A DNA stretch of 64,000 bases from Rhizobiales bacterium 62-17 (GCA_001898965.1 MKVW01000009.1:1712818-1776817); one strand, 5' to 3'. Shown: positions 42,983-53,596, counted from the stretch's first letter. Made by a program: numbers and translations. The notes: a model not told the origin generated them from the letters alone.

Positions 42983-43615
42983 ATGAAACTCATCGGCTAT
43001 TTCAGAAGCGGCGCGTCCTATCGCGTACGCATCGCGCTCAACCTCAAAGGTATCCAGGTGGAACATGCGTTCCGTCACCTGCGCAAAGGCGAGCAGAAGG
43101 CCGAGGACTATCTCAAGATCAATCCGCAGGGCCTCGTGCCGGCATTGGTGCTCGATGACGGCACCGTGCTCACCCAGTCCCTCGCCATCATGGAATGGCT
43201 TGAGGAAACCGTGCCGCAACCGCCGCTGCTGCCGAAGGATCCGATCGCCCGCGCCAAGGTGCGTGCCTTCGCCGAGGCCATCGCTTGCGATGTTCATCCG
43301 GTGCAGAATTTGGGGCCGCTCAACAAGCTCGCCGCCTTCGGCGTCGAACAGGCGGAAGTGACCCGCTGGGCCAAGGAAGTGAACTACGAGGGCCTGAAGG
43401 CCTGCGAGGCGCTGATCGCCAACGAGAAGGGACCGTTCTGCTTCGGCGATCAGCCGACGATGGCCGACATCTGCCTCGTGCCGCAGCTCGTCAACGCGCG
43501 TCGCTTCGGCGCCGATATTTCCGCCTTCACGCGCATCCTTGAAGCCGAGGCAGCCAGCTTGAAACATCCGGCCTTCGCCGCCGCCGTGCCGGAAAAGCAG
43601 CCCGACGCGGAATAA
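42983..43615 (+). CDS. maiA: Maleylacetoacetate isomerase (zeta-class GST)
   Basis: A 210-residue glutathione-dependent enzyme that isomerises maleylacetoacetate (or maleylpyruvate) to the fumaryl form in homogentisate or gentisate breakdown. The N-terminal motif YFRSGASYRVRIALNLKGI carries the zeta-class Ser/Arg active-site signature. INPQGLVPALVLDDGTVLTQSLAIMEWLEE binds glutathione. The C-terminal domain includes FCFGDQPTMADICLVPQLVNARRFG. The ATG at 42983 has a GGGAGG site. Its product class would feed an FAH-type hydrolase such as the one at 582, though the genes are 40 kb apart. Its stop abuts the kdsB stop. Confidence 0.92.
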   Translation: MKLIGYFRSGASYRVRIALNLKGIQVEHAFRHLRKGEQKAEDYLKINPQGLVPALVLDDGTVLTQSLAIMEWLEETVPQPPLLPKDPIARAKVRAFAEAIACDVHPVQNLGPLNKLAAFGVEQAEVTRWAKEVNYEGLKACEALIANEKGPFCFGDQPTMADICLVPQLVNARRFGADISAFTRILEAEAASLKHPAFAAAVPEKQPDAE

Positions 43616-44344
43616 TTATTTCAGCATCTGCCGCGCGCGTTCCAGATCGTGCGGCGTGTCGACCCCGAGCGGCACCGTATCGACGATCATCGCGTCGATA
43701 CGCATGCCGGCTTCCAGTGCCCGCAATTGCTCCAGCCGCTCCCGCTGTTCCAGCGGCGAGGGCGGCAGGCCGACGAAGCGGCCGAGCGCCTGGCGGCGAT
43801 AGGCATAGAGCCCGATGTGGTGAAACAGCGGGCCCTCGCCCCAAGGGGCGGTGGCGCGGCTGAAATACAGCGCCCGTTGGCGCCTGGGGCCAATTGCTGT
43901 CCCGATCAGCTTCACCACGTTGGAATCGGTGCGTTCCTCCTCGCGGCGGATTTCGGCCGCCAAGGTCGAGATATCCACCGCTGAATCGGCGAGCGGTTCC
44001 AGGGCGGCACGGATCAATGCGGGCTCGATCGTCGGCAGATCACCCTGGACATTGACGATGATGTCATGGCGCCCGTCGGGATCGCCGGCATTGATGGCCT
44101 CGAAAATCCGGTCCGACCCGGACGGATGGTCGGCACGGGTCAAAACCGCCTTTCCACCAGCCGATTCGACCGCCGAGACGATTTCCGGGGCATCGGCGGC
44201 CACGATGACCGGTCCCACCTCGGCCTCCATGGCCCGCCGCCAGACCTGGACGATCATCGGTACGCCGCCAATATCGGCCAGGGGCTTGCCGGGCAGGCGG
44301 GTGGAAGACATGCGGGCGGGAATGAGAACGACGGGAGAGGGCAT
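43616..44344 (-). CDS. kdsB: 3-deoxy-manno-octulosonate cytidylyltransferase
   Basis: A 242-residue enzyme that activates Kdo as CMP-Kdo for lipopolysaccharide synthesis. The nucleotide-binding start is [23 protein letters not shown], the [12 protein letters not shown] signature. [13 protein letters not shown] and [15 protein letters not shown] follow, as do [16 protein letters not shown] and the [18 protein letters not shown] region. It shows the cell is a Gram-negative with Kdo-containing LPS. It is divergent from the cytochrome c gene, an arrangement common in Hyphomicrobiales. Confidence 0.96.
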   Translation of the reverse strand: MPSPVVLIPARMSSTRLPGKPLADIGGVPMIVQVWRRAMEAEVGPVIVAADAPEIVSAVESAGGKAVLTRADHPSGSDRIFEAINAGDPDGRHDIIVNVQGDLPTIEPALIRAALEPLADSAVDISTLAAEIRREEERTDSNVVKLIGTAIGPRRQRALYFSRATAPWGEGPLFHHIGLYAYRRQALGRFVGLPPSPLEQRERLEQLRALEAGMRIDAMIVDTVPLGVDTPHDLERARQMLK

Positions 44345-44519
44345 CGGCGGTCGCGCTTTTCTTGAGCTTGGCCGCTAGTCGGGCGGCAAAAAGTAGCAAG
44401 GAAGTGCGCTTATACGAGTTGCCAAACCAGCGGCAAAGCGGCTATCCAGCGCAGCAACCGCGCTGGTTCTCCGGCGACGGAACCTAATTCAATTGCGACC
44501 CTGGCGGAGCCTTCAGCCC

Positions 44520-45083
44520 ATGGATTCCTTCGAGCTCAACAAGATCGCCGGTGCTGTCCTAGGCACTTTGCTGTTCCTGATGGGTTTGGGCATCGTTTCC
44601 AACGCCATTTATCACGCTCCGGCGCCGAAGACGGCTGGTTACGATCTGCCGGCCGATGAACCGGCAGCCCCCGCCGGCGGCGCCCCCGCCGCGGCCCAGC
44701 TGCCGGCGATCGCCGATCTCCTGGCCAAGGCCGATCCCGTCAAGGGCGAGCAGGTGGCCAAGGCTCAGTGCGGCGTCTGCCATTCCTTCGAGAAGGGCGG
44801 TCCGGTGAAGCAGGGGCCGAGCCTCTATGGCATCGTTCATCGTCCGATGGCCGCCGCGCCAGGTTTCGCCTATTCCAACGCCATTCTCGACAAGGCCAAG
44901 GCCGAAGGGAAATGGTCCTTCGAGGACCTCAATCACTTCATCTTCAATCCGCGTGGCTTCGCCAATGGCACGAAGATGACCTTCGGCGGCCTCAAGAGCG
45001 ACACGCAGCGCGCCGACCTGATCGACTATCTGCACACGCTCACCGACAGCCCGGTTGATCTGCCGAAGCCGGGTGAGAAGTAA
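44520..45083 (+). CDS. cycM: Membrane-anchored class I cytochrome c (CycM type)
   Basis: A 187-residue c-type cytochrome. An uncleaved N-terminal helix (KIAGAVLGTLLFLMGLGIVSNAIY) anchors it to the inner membrane, followed by a Pro/Ala-rich linker. The haem is attached at CGVCH (about residues 85-89), and the distal Met ligand is in GTKMTFGG. It is the kind that carries electrons from the bc1 complex to the aa3 oxidase. The ATG at 44520 is chosen because it precedes the anchor directly. A strong terminator follows. Confidence 0.93.
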   Translation: MDSFELNKIAGAVLGTLLFLMGLGIVSNAIYHAPAPKTAGYDLPADEPAAPAGGAPAAAQLPAIADLLAKADPVKGEQVAKAQCGVCHSFEKGGPVKQGPSLYGIVHRPMAAAPGFAYSNAILDKAKAEGKWSFEDLNHFIFNPRGFANGTKMTFGGLKSDTQRADLIDYLHTLTDSPVDLPKPGEK

Positions 45084-45125
45084 GCGTTCAAGCAAGAGCA
45101 TCGGCTCTTCATCAAACTGTTCTGG

Positions 45126-45152
45126 AAAAGGCCGGCCTTTGTCGGCCTTTTT
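45126..45152 (+). terminator. Rho-independent terminator after cytochrome c
   Basis: AAAAGGCCG and CGGCCTTTT pair as a 9-base stem with an 8-base loop, and the T-run continues (TTTTTCTTT). Confidence 0.85.
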
Positions 45153-45260
45153 CTTTGGCTGCGGCTTTGTGGCGAGAGAAAGCTGGCCCTGCCTCGAAAA
45201 ACCGACATAATCGGCGCGAATCATCGCTTCTCCCCGCGTTTCTCACAGGGTTGAATCTGC

Positions 45261-47135
45261 ATGAAATTGACGCGCCGTAGAACGCTTGAATTGGGCGCCG
45301 CTTCTCTCGCCGCCGCCACCGTACCGGCAACTCTCATAGGCAAGGCTTTCGCCGCCGACGGCTGGACAGAGACCCACGGTCTATCGTCCTTTGGCGAACT
45401 CGCGCAGCCGGCGGACTTTCCGTACTTTTCCTACGTCAATCCGAAGGCGCCAAAGGGCGGCATTCTGCGTCTGCAAATTCGCAGCGCCAGCGGCAATCAG
45501 AATTTCGAGACCTTCGACACGCTGAACATCTATGTTCTGCGCGGCGCCGGCGCCGCCGGCATGGATGGTACGTTCGATACGCTCATGTCGGGCACGGCGG
45601 ACGAGCCAAGCACGCTCTATGGGCTTGTGGCGCGGCGTGTGCTCATCGCCGATGACAAGCTGACCTATAAATTCCTGCTGCGGCCGGAAGCGCGTTTCCA
45701 TGACGGGTCGCGGCTGACGGCGAAGGACGTCGCCTTCTCCTTCAATATCCTGAAGGAGAAAGGCCATCCGCTTTACCGCACGCTGCTGCGCGAATTCGTC
45801 GGCGCCACCGCCGAGGACGATGCGACGGTGGTGGTGAAATTCACGCCGCAGCGCAGCCGTGATCTGCATTTGCTGATCGGGGGTCTGCCGATCTTTTCCG
45901 AGGCCTGGTGGAAGGGCCGCGACTTCGAAGGCACGACCCTGGAAGCGCCGCTCGGCTCCGGTGCCTATAAAGTGGCGCGCTTCGAACAGGGGCGCTTCAT
46001 CGAATTCGATCGGGTGAAGGATTATTGGGGCGCCAATCTGCCGGTGAACATCGGCACCAATAATTTCGATCGCATCCGCTACGAATATTATCGCGAGCGC
46101 CAGATCGGTTTCGAAGGTTTCAAGACCGGCGAGACCAATTACAACGAAGAATTCACCGCGCGCTTCTGGGCGACGGCCTATGATTTTCCGGCAGTCAAAG
46201 ACGGGCGCATCAAGCGCATCGAACTGCCGAGTGGTGCGCCCGTGGGCACGCAGGGCTGGTACTTCAACACGCGTCGCCCGAAATTCGCCGATCCGCGTAT
46301 CCGCGAAGCTATCGGCCTGGCCTTCGACTTCGAATGGACCAACCGCACCATCATGTACGAGGCCTATACGCGGCTGACGTCGTTCTTCGAAAATTCCGAC
46401 ATGAAGGCCACCGGCAAGCCAGGCCCGGAAGAGCTGAAATTGCTGGAGCCATTCCGTGGCTCCGTGCCCGAGGAAGTCTTCGGCGAACCGTGGGTGCCGC
46501 CGAAGTCCGACGGTTCGGGCTCCGATCGCGCTCTGCTGCGCCAGGCCAATGATCTGCTGCTGGCCGCCGGCTGCAAGCGCGACGGCAGCCGTTTGCGGTT
46601 GCCCAACGGCGAACCGCTCGAATTCGAATTCCTCGATTCCTCCGGCGCCCTGAAGCCGCACACCGAGCCGTTCCAGGCCAATCTGCGTCGCCTCGGCATC
46701 GAGACCAGTTTCCGTCAAGTCGATGCGGCGCAATACAAGCGCCGGCTCGATGATTTCGATTTCGATGTGATGATCATCGCGCTCGGCGGGTCGTTCACGC
46801 CGGGCGACGGGCTCTACAATGTCTATTCGTCCAAGGCGGCGCAGACCCCGGGCTCGCGCAACATGGCCGGCATTTCCAGCCCCGCCATCGACGCCATGGT
46901 CGATCGCATCGCGCGCGCGACGTCGCGCGAGGACCTGAACATCGCCGCCCGCGCGCTCGACCGGCTGCTGCGCGCCGGGCGTTACTGGATTCCGCAGTGG
47001 TACAAGGAAAATTCGCTCATCGCCCACTGGGATGTCTTCGGCCGGCCGGAGAATACGCCCAAATACGGCACCGGCGCGCCGGGCCTGTGGTGGTGGGACG
47101 ATGAAAAGGCAAAGAAGATCGGGGTGACAGGTTGA
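45261..47135 (+). CDS. yejA: Peptide ABC transporter substrate-binding protein, YejA-like
   Basis: A 624-residue periplasmic extracellular solute-binding protein (family 5). The N-terminus MKLTRRRTLELGAASLAAATVP is Tat-like with a twin-arginine core. YejA hallmarks are HGLSSFGELAQPADFPYFSYVNPKAPKGG, LYGLVARRV, LRPEARFHDGSRLTAKDVAFSFNIL and the GTNNFDRIRYEYYRERQIGFEGFKTG block. The C-terminus ends GTGAPGLWWWDDEKA. It opens a four-gene unit with two permeases and a double ATPase. YejABEF takes up antimicrobial and other oligopeptides such as microcin C in E. coli and contributes to peptide tolerance in Brucella. Confidence 0.93.
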   Translation: MKLTRRRTLELGAASLAAATVPATLIGKAFAADGWTETHGLSSFGELAQPADFPYFSYVNPKAPKGGILRLQIRSASGNQNFETFDTLNIYVLRGAGAAGMDGTFDTLMSGTADEPSTLYGLVARRVLIADDKLTYKFLLRPEARFHDGSRLTAKDVAFSFNILKEKGHPLYRTLLREFVGATAEDDATVVVKFTPQRSRDLHLLIGGLPIFSEAWWKGRDFEGTTLEAPLGSGAYKVARFEQGRFIEFDRVKDYWGANLPVNIGTNNFDRIRYEYYRERQIGFEGFKTGETNYNEEFTARFWATAYDFPAVKDGRIKRIELPSGAPVGTQGWYFNTRRPKFADPRIREAIGLAFDFEWTNRTIMYEAYTRLTSFFENSDMKATGKPGPEELKLLEPFRGSVPEEVFGEPWVPPKSDGSGSDRALLRQANDLLLAAGCKRDGSRLRLPNGEPLEFEFLDSSGALKPHTEPFQANLRRLGIETSFRQVDAAQYKRRLDDFDFDVMIIALGGSFTPGDGLYNVYSSKAAQTPGSRNMAGISSPAIDAMVDRIARATSREDLNIAARALDRLLRAGRYWIPQWYKENSLIAHWDVFGRPENTPKYGTGAPGLWWWDDEKAKKIGVTG

Positions 47136-47176
47136 TGGCGCGACGCTCAGAACGCAGCAGCGGTTAAGGAGCCTCC

Positions 47177-48265
47177 ATGCTGGCTTATATCGCTCGCCGT
47201 CTCCTTCTGATGATCCCGACCCTGTTCGGCATCCTGCTTATTTCCTTCGTCATCGTGCAATTCGCGCCCGGCGGTCCCGTCGAGCGCATCATGGCGCAGT
47301 TGCAGGGACTCGATTCAGGCGCCACCGGCCGGTTCAGCGGCGGTGGCGGCGATATGGCGTCGCAAATGCAGGCTTCCGACACGGGCTATCGTGGCGCCCA
47401 GGGGCTCGACGCCAAATTGATCGAGGACCTCAATCGGCAGTTTGGCTTCGACAAGCCGGCCTATGAGCGCTTCTTCAAAATGGTGAAGGACTTCATGCTG
47501 TTCGATTTCGGCAGAAGTTTCTTCCGCGATACGCCGGTCTTGCAGCTCATCAAGGAGAAACTGCCGGTCTCCATGTCGCTTGGCATCTGGATGACGCTGC
47601 TCTCCTATGCCATTTCCATTCCGCTCGGCATCCGCAAGGCGGTGCGCGACGGCAGCCGGTTCGATATCTGGACGTCGGCGGTGGTGATCGTCGGCTATGC
47701 CATTCCGAGCTTTCTCTTCGCCGTTCTTCTGGTGGTGCTGTTTGCCGGTGGCTCGTTCTGGCAAATCTTTCCATTGCGCGGCCTGACATCGGAGAATTTC
47801 GATCAGCTTTCCATGCTGGGTAAGGTCGCCGATTATTTCTGGCATCTGGTATTGCCGGTCACCGCCATGGCCATTGGCGCTTTCGCCACCTCGACCTTCC
47901 TCACCAAGAACTCCTTCCTGGATGAAATCCGTAAGCAATATGTGCAGACGGCGCGCATGAAAGGCCTGAGCGAGAACCAGGTGCTCTACGGCCATGTGTT
48001 CCGCAATGCCATGCTGATCGTCATCGCTGGCTTCCCGGCCGCATTCGTCAGTGCCTTCTTCACCGGCTCGCTGCTGATCGAGAATATTTTCACTCTCGAT
48101 GGCTTGGGCCTTCTGTCGTTCGAGTCGATCGTCAACCGCGATTATCCGGTGGTCTTCGCCAATCTGTTCATCTTCTCGCTGCTCGGCCTCGTGGTGAATC
48201 TCATTTCGGATTTGATCTACACCTGGATCGATCCGCGCATCGATTTCGAAACGCGGCAGGTCTGA
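47177..48265 (+). CDS. yejB: Peptide ABC transporter permease, YejB-like
   Basis: A 362-residue inner-membrane permease. It begins [36 protein letters not shown], and a soluble insert follows that is longer than in DppB and typical of YejB. The binding-protein-dependent transport signature is [34 protein letters not shown], in which the EAA-type loop contacts the ATPase. It has six predicted helices. It lies 41 bases after yejA and 1 base before yejE. Confidence 0.95.
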   Translation: MLAYIARRLLLMIPTLFGILLISFVIVQFAPGGPVERIMAQLQGLDSGATGRFSGGGGDMASQMQASDTGYRGAQGLDAKLIEDLNRQFGFDKPAYERFFKMVKDFMLFDFGRSFFRDTPVLQLIKEKLPVSMSLGIWMTLLSYAISIPLGIRKAVRDGSRFDIWTSAVVIVGYAIPSFLFAVLLVVLFAGGSFWQIFPLRGLTSENFDQLSMLGKVADYFWHLVLPVTAMAIGAFATSTFLTKNSFLDEIRKQYVQTARMKGLSENQVLYGHVFRNAMLIVIAGFPAAFVSAFFTGSLLIENIFTLDGLGLLSFESIVNRDYPVVFANLFIFSLLGLVVNLISDLIYTWIDPRIDFETRQV

Positions 48266-48266
48266 G

Positions 48267-49451
48267 ATGAACGAGGCCTCGCCAGCTCTCACCACCTTGC
48301 CGCGCCAGACCGAGGCAGTCGGCACGCGCCGCTGGTCGCTGACGCCGATCAACCGCCGTCGCCTCGACAATTTCCGCGCCAATCGTCGCGGCTATTGGTC
48401 GTTCTGGATTTTTCTCGTTCTGTTCGTTCTGTCGCTTTTCGCCGAATTCATCGCCAACGACCGGCCGATCCTCGCATCCTACAAGGGCGAGCTGCTGACG
48501 CCCGTCTTCGTCGATTATCCGGAAGAGAAGTTCGGCGGCTTCCTGGCGCAGACCGACTATCGCGATCCGGCCATCGCCGACGAGATCAACAAGAACGGCT
48601 GGATGATCTGGCCGCCGGTCCGTTTCTCCTACACCACCCGCAATCTCGATCTGCCGCAGGGCACGCCGGACAAGAAACTCGGCGCCCCGGCCGCACCCAC
48701 TTGGCTGCTCAGCGATGAGGATTGCCGCACGGTTCGCAACGGTGCCGAGCGTGGCATCAAGGGCTGCCGCGACCTCGAATGGAACTGGTTCGGCACGGAC
48801 GATCAGGGCCGCGATGTGCTGGCGCGATTGATCTACGGCTTCCGCATTTCGGTTCTGTTCGGCTTGGCTTTGGCTCTGGTGTCGTCGGTGATCGGCATCG
48901 CGGCGGGCGCGGTGCAGGGCTATTTCGGCGGCTGGGTCGATCTCATCTTTCAGCGTTTCATCGAAATCTGGTCCTCCCTGCCGCATCTCTATCTTCTGAT
49001 CATCGTCTCGTCGTTCATCGTGCCGAGCTTCTGGATTCTGCTGGGCATTCTCCTGCTGTTCTCCTGGGTGTCGCTCGTTCACGTCGTGCGCGCCGAGTTC
49101 CTGCGCGCCCGTAATTTCGAATATGTCAACGCGGCGCGGGCGCTGGGCCTGTCCAACGTCAAGATCATGTATCGGCACGTTCTGCCCAATGCCATGGTGG
49201 CGACGCTGACCTTCCTGCCATTCGTACTTAACTCCTCCATCACCACGCTCACCTCTCTCGACTTCCTCGGCTTCGGCCTGCCGCCCGGTTCGCCGTCGCT
49301 GGGCGAAGTGCTGTTGCAGGGCAAGTCGCATCTGCAGGCGCCCTGGCTCGGCCTGACCGGCTTTGCCGTGATCGCGCTGATGTTGTCGCTGTTGATCTTC
49401 ATCGGCGAAGCGGTGCGTGATGCCTTCGATCCGAGAAAGACTTTCGCATGA
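48267..49451 (+). CDS. yejE: Peptide ABC transporter permease, YejE-like
   Basis: A 394-residue permease. The N-terminal helix (FWIFLVLFVLSLFAEFIAN) is followed by the long periplasmic domain that distinguishes YejE (DYPEEKFGGFLAQTDYRDP, then the WFGTDDQGRDVLARLIYGFRIS motif). The core has the signature ARALGLSNVKIMYRHVLPNAMVATLTF, and the ending LLIFIGEAVRDAFDPRKTF matches DppC-type proteins. It overlaps neither neighbour; yejF starts 10 bases later. Confidence 0.95.
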   Translation: MNEASPALTTLPRQTEAVGTRRWSLTPINRRRLDNFRANRRGYWSFWIFLVLFVLSLFAEFIANDRPILASYKGELLTPVFVDYPEEKFGGFLAQTDYRDPAIADEINKNGWMIWPPVRFSYTTRNLDLPQGTPDKKLGAPAAPTWLLSDEDCRTVRNGAERGIKGCRDLEWNWFGTDDQGRDVLARLIYGFRISVLFGLALALVSSVIGIAAGAVQGYFGGWVDLIFQRFIEIWSSLPHLYLLIIVSSFIVPSFWILLGILLLFSWVSLVHVVRAEFLRARNFEYVNAARALGLSNVKIMYRHVLPNAMVATLTFLPFVLNSSITTLTSLDFLGFGLPPGSPSLGEVLLQGKSHLQAPWLGLTGFAVIALMLSLLIFIGEAVRDAFDPRKTFA

Positions 49452-49461
49452 GGCCCGCGCG

Positions 49462-51090
49462 ATGAACGCTCCAGCACCTCTGCTCGACGTCCGCGGCCTC
49501 CGCGTCGACTTTCACCAGGGCGGCAATACGATGCATGCCGTCGATGGCGTGTCGTTTAAGCTGGGCGAAGGCAAGACGCTTGCCATTGTCGGCGAGTCCG
49601 GTTCCGGCAAATCGGTCACCGCCATGTCGATCGTGCGCCTGCTTGGCGCCACGTCGGCGACTTTTCCGGGCGGCGAGATTCGCTTCCGAGGCAACGACCT
49701 CCTGAAAGCAGACGAAGATCAGCTTCGCAAAATCCGTGGTGCTGAAATCACCATGGTGTTTCAGGAGCCGATGACCTCGCTCAATCCGCTGCATACGATC
49801 GAGATGCAGATCAGCGAGATCCTGCAAATGCACGGCGCGCGCGGCAAGGAGAAAATCCGCACCCGCATCGTCGAACTCTTGACGGAAGTCGGCATTCCCG
49901 AGCCCGCCTCGCGCCTCGGCGCCTATCCGCACCAATTGTCCGGTGGCCAGCGCCAGCGCGTGATGATCGCCATGGCGCTCGCCAACCGTCCGTCTCTGCT
50001 CATTGCCGATGAGCCGACGACGGCGCTCGACGTCACCGTGCAGGCGCAGATCCTGAAACTGTTGAAAGATCTGCAAACCCGCCACGGCATGGCGATGCTG
50101 TTCATCACCCATGATCTCGGCATCGTCCGCCGCATCGCCGATGACGTCTGCGTCATGCAGAAGGGCAAGGTGGTGGAGAGCGGTTCCGTCGCCGATGTTT
50201 TCGAGCGGCCGCAGCATGCCTATACCAAGATGCTGCTCGCCGCCGAGCCGAAAGGCGCACCGCCGGCGCGCTCGACCGATGCGCCCGTGGTGGTCAAGGG
50301 CGACGACATCAAGGTCTGGTTTCCGATCAAACAGGGTTTTCTGCGCCGGACCGTCGGCCATGTGAAGGCGGTGGACGGCATTTCGCTGGAAGTGCGCGAA
50401 GGGCAGACGCTCGGTGTCGTCGGCGAATCCGGTTCCGGCAAGACGACGCTGGGCTTGGCCTTGCTGCGGTTGATCCGCTCTGAAGGGCCGATTGTTTTTC
50501 TGGGCCAGCGTATCGATGGCCTGGGCAATGCCGAAATGCGGCCGCTGCGACGGAACATGCAGGTGGTCTTCCAGGATCCTTACGGCTCGCTGTCGCCGCG
50601 CATGTCGGTTGGCGATATCGTCGCCGAGGGCCTGACCATCCAGCATCCGCAGATGAAAGCGGCGGAGCGTCGCGCCATCGTCGCCCAGGCGCTCGCCGAC
50701 ACCGGCCTCGATCCCGCGACCATGGACCGCTATCCGCATGAATTCTCCGGCGGCCAGCGCCAGCGCATCGCTATCGCCCGCGCCATGGCGCTGGAACCGC
50801 AATTCGTCGTGCTCGATGAGCCGACTTCAGCGCTTGATATGTCAGTACAGGCGCAGATCGTCGAACTGCTGCGCGAGCTGCAATCGCGCCGCAAGCTCGC
50901 CTATATGTTCATCAGCCATGATTTGAAGGTGGTGCGGGCGCTCGCCTCCGACATCATCGTCATGCGTCATGGCAAGGTGGTGGAGCAGGGGCCGGCGGCG
51001 GATGTGTTCGCCGCGCCGCAGAGCGACTATACGCGCACGCTCTTTGCCGCCGCTTTTCTTCACACGACAGGCACCGTCGCGTCGTCTTGA
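49462..51090 (+). CDS. yejF: Peptide ABC transporter, double ATP-binding protein, YejF-like
   Basis: A 542-residue protein with two complete ATPase halves. Half one has Walker [14 protein letters not shown], signature [15 protein letters not shown] and Walker [13 protein letters not shown]. Half two has Walker [14 protein letters not shown], signature [15 protein letters not shown] and Walker [13 protein letters not shown]. The ATG at 49462 gives the standard N-terminus ([17 protein letters not shown]). It powers uptake through YejB and YejE. deoB follows after 22 bases on the same strand with no terminator seen between, so read-through is likely. Confidence 0.96.
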   Translation: MNAPAPLLDVRGLRVDFHQGGNTMHAVDGVSFKLGEGKTLAIVGESGSGKSVTAMSIVRLLGATSATFPGGEIRFRGNDLLKADEDQLRKIRGAEITMVFQEPMTSLNPLHTIEMQISEILQMHGARGKEKIRTRIVELLTEVGIPEPASRLGAYPHQLSGGQRQRVMIAMALANRPSLLIADEPTTALDVTVQAQILKLLKDLQTRHGMAMLFITHDLGIVRRIADDVCVMQKGKVVESGSVADVFERPQHAYTKMLLAAEPKGAPPARSTDAPVVVKGDDIKVWFPIKQGFLRRTVGHVKAVDGISLEVREGQTLGVVGESGSGKTTLGLALLRLIRSEGPIVFLGQRIDGLGNAEMRPLRRNMQVVFQDPYGSLSPRMSVGDIVAEGLTIQHPQMKAAERRAIVAQALADTGLDPATMDRYPHEFSGGQRQRIAIARAMALEPQFVVLDEPTSALDMSVQAQIVELLRELQSRRKLAYMFISHDLKVVRALASDIIVMRHGKVVEQGPAADVFAAPQSDYTRTLFAAAFLHTTGTVASS

Positions 51091-51112
51091 GGCCCGTGTT
51101 TCCGAGGCTCTT

Positions 51113-52330
51113 ATGGCCCGTGCCTTCATTCTCGTGCTCGATTCCTTCGGTTGCGGTGGCGCGGCCGATGCGGACGCGTTCGGCGATGCCGGCGCCGATA
51201 CGCTGGGCCATATCGCGCGCGCCTGCGCCGAAGGTCGAGCGGACTTGAAGGGGTTGCGGCAGGGCCCTTTGCGCCTCCCGGTGATGAATGCGCTGGGGCT
51301 CGGCCATATCGCGCAGGCGTCGACCGGCCACTTTCCGCCAGGGCTCGACGCGGCTTCGCGCCCGGAAGGGGCCTGGGGTTACGGCGTCGAAACGTCCAAG
51401 GGTAAGGATACGCCTTCGGGTCACTGGGAGATCGCCGGCGCGCCGGCGGCGTTCGCCTTCGGCTATTTTCCGCCGACCGATCCGGCGTTTCCGCCTGAGC
51501 TCGTCGCCGACATCGTCAAGCGTGGCAAGTTGCCGGGCATTCTCGGCGACACGCATGCCTCGGGCATCGCCATCATCGACGAATTGGGCGAGGAACATCT
51601 GCGCAGCGGCAAGCCGATCCTCTACACGTCGGTCGATTCCGTCTTGCAGATCGCGGCCCACGAGGAAACATTTGGCCGCGAGCGGCTTTACGATCTCTGT
51701 GCTCTGGTGCGCGAACTGGTTGATCCGCTGCACATCGCCCGGGTTATCGCGCGCCCCTTCGTCGGCGCATCAGGCCATTTCCATCGCACGCCCTATCGGC
51801 GCGACTATTCCATTCAACCGCCGCGTGGGAATATTCTCGATCGCGCGGCCGAGGCCGGACGCGCCATCGTCTCCATCGGCAAGATCGGCGACATATTCGC
51901 CCATCGCAATAGCGGCGAGATGATCAAGGGCGCCGACGATCAGGCGCTTCTCGATGCGACGCTGACGACGATAGACACTTTGCCCGATGGCGGGCTGGTC
52001 TTCGCCAATTACGTCGATCTCGACACGGATTTCGGTCATCGTCGCAATGTCGCCGGCTATGCGCATGGGCTGGAAATTTTCGATCGCCGGCTCGGCGAGA
52101 TCGGCGCGCGCCTGCGTCCGGGTGATCTGTGTATCGTCACGGCCGACCATGGCAATGATCCGACCTGGCCGGGCACCGACCATACGCGCGAGCACGTGCC
52201 TATCATGGCCTTCGGCCCGGACATTGCGCCACGCCCGATCGGCGGCCGCGAAACCTTTGCCGACATCGGCGCCAGCGTGGCCCGACATCTTGGTTTGGAG
52301 CCGACCGCCAGCGGCACGCCCTGGGAATAA
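51113..52330 (+). CDS. deoB: Phosphopentomutase
   Basis: A 405-residue alkaline-phosphatase-fold enzyme that interconverts ribose 1-phosphate and ribose 5-phosphate (and the deoxy forms) in nucleoside salvage. Metal-binding motifs are [29 protein letters not shown] at the N-terminus and [23 protein letters not shown] near the C-terminus. [15 protein letters not shown] and [17 protein letters not shown] are also diagnostic. It sits after the Yej operon. The ATG at 51113 follows GAGGCTC. A PNP-fold gene is in the same window at 59295 but appears inactive. Confidence 0.96.
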   Translation: MARAFILVLDSFGCGGAADADAFGDAGADTLGHIARACAEGRADLKGLRQGPLRLPVMNALGLGHIAQASTGHFPPGLDAASRPEGAWGYGVETSKGKDTPSGHWEIAGAPAAFAFGYFPPTDPAFPPELVADIVKRGKLPGILGDTHASGIAIIDELGEEHLRSGKPILYTSVDSVLQIAAHEETFGRERLYDLCALVRELVDPLHIARVIARPFVGASGHFHRTPYRRDYSIQPPRGNILDRAAEAGRAIVSIGKIGDIFAHRNSGEMIKGADDQALLDATLTTIDTLPDGGLVFANYVDLDTDFGHRRNVAGYAHGLEIFDRRLGEIGARLRPGDLCIVTADHGNDPTWPGTDHTREHVPIMAFGPDIAPRPIGGRETFADIGASVARHLGLEPTASGTPWE

Positions 52331-52357
52331 AAAAGGAGGGCCGGCGAGGGCCCTCCT
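52329..52357 (-). terminator. Rho-independent terminator of the Liv-type binding protein gene
   Basis: AGGAGGGCC and GGCCCTCCT-like arms (AGGAGGG with CCCTCCT, extended by CC/GG) form the stem. The A-run at 52329-52334 is a T-run on the minus strand, so the terminator acts on the operon ending at 52381; deoB reads into it without a T-run. Confidence 0.75.
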
Positions 52358-52380
52358 GACAGATCACCTTGTAGAACGAC

Positions 52381-53553
52381 TTAGTTCGACGGATCCTTGG
52401 CGTTCGGGATCGTGGCGAATTCCACATTGTAGAGCTCGCCGTCAGCTTGGCGTTCGACCTTGCGCATATAGACGTTCTGTACGATCTCGCGGGTTTGCGG
52501 ATCGATCGAGATCGGGCCGCGCGGGCTCTCGAACGAAAGACCTTTGGCGGCTTCGACGAGTTGCGGACCGGTGCCCTTGCCTTCGGTCTTGGCGAGCGCG
52601 CGGTAGAGCACGTCCATGCCGTCCCAGCCACCGACGGCCATAAAGTTCGGCCGCATGCCCGGATTGGCCTTCTTGAAGGCCTGGACATAAGTCTTGTTGA
52701 TGGCCGAGTCATGCGCGGCCGAATAGTGATAGCCGCTGATCGCGCCGAGCGCCGCATCGCCCATCTGGTTCAAGATATCGTCATCGGTGACGCCACCTTC
52801 GACGATCATGCGGATGCCCTTCTTGTCGAGGCCGCGTTCGGAGAACTGCTTCATGAACACCGCGCCGGCGCCCGATGGCATGAAGGCATAGACGGCATCG
52901 GCGCCTTCGTCGGCCACCCGCTGCAGGAAGGGCGAGAAGTCCGGGTTCATCAGCGGCACGCGCAGCGCCGAGAGCACCTTGCCGCCGCTCTGCTCAAAAC
53001 TCGCCTTGAAGGCGTTTTCTGCGTCAACGCCCGGACCATAGTCGGTAACGATGGTCATCGGCCGCTTCACGCCTTCCTTCGCCGCCCAGGCGGCGATCGG
53101 CGTGGTCACTTGCGGCGTCGTATAGCTGGTGCGCAGAACCAGGGGCGAGGACTTGATGATCGCCGAAGTGGCCGCCGCCATGACGACCAGAGGCACCTGC
53201 GCCTTAGTGGCGATCGGCGCCACCGCGAAGGCGATCGGCGTCAGGCCCATGCCGACAAGCGCGCTCACCTTGTCATTGACGATCATCTCCTGCGCGATGC
53301 GCTTGGCGCCATCGGCGGAGCCCGCATCGTCCTTGAGGATCACTTCGATCTTGCGGCCGGCGACCGTGTTGCCCTTCTGGGCGATATAGAGCTTGATCGC
53401 TGCATCGATCTGGCGACCAGTGGAGGCAAACGGGCCGCTCATCGGCAGAATGACGCCGATCTTGAACGGCTCTTGCGCTTGCGCCGGCATGAAGCTGAAC
53501 AGAGCCATGCTGATGCCCGCACCCACCACGGTGCGTCTTGTCTTCGAACCCAT
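52381..53553 (-). CDS. Branched-chain-type ABC transporter substrate-binding protein (Peripla_BP_6)
   Basis: A 390-residue periplasmic protein with a leader ending FMPAQAQEP. The mature start FKIGVILPMSGPFASTGRQIDAAIKLYI and the segment VILKDDAGSADGAKRIAQEMIVNDKVSALVGMGLTP are typical of LivJ/LivK-like proteins. In soil alphaproteobacteria, homologues bind aromatic acids as well as amino acids. It is the third gene after the Rieske oxygenase and MarR genes, 43 bases from MarR. No Liv permease or ATPase genes are close. An aromatic ligand is inferred from context only. Confidence 0.92.
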   Translation of the reverse strand: MGSKTRRTVVGAGISMALFSFMPAQAQEPFKIGVILPMSGPFASTGRQIDAAIKLYIAQKGNTVAGRKIEVILKDDAGSADGAKRIAQEMIVNDKVSALVGMGLTPIAFAVAPIATKAQVPLVVMAAATSAIIKSSPLVLRTSYTTPQVTTPIAAWAAKEGVKRPMTIVTDYGPGVDAENAFKASFEQSGGKVLSALRVPLMNPDFSPFLQRVADEGADAVYAFMPSGAGAVFMKQFSERGLDKKGIRMIVEGGVTDDDILNQMGDAALGAISGYHYSAAHDSAINKTYVQAFKKANPGMRPNFMAVGGWDGMDVLYRALAKTEGKGTGPQLVEAAKGLSFESPRGPISIDPQTREIVQNVYMRKVERQADGELYNVEFATIPNAKDPSN

Positions 53554-53596
53554 ATACCCTCTCCTCTACTATGGACTGATACGAAACCCGTTTGTG

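Noticed and set aside
45381..47027. A 548-residue minus-strand frame opposite the YejA gene
   Set aside because: Composition is Arg/Gly/Ala-rich without motifs, while the plus strand shows a full binding-protein family match.
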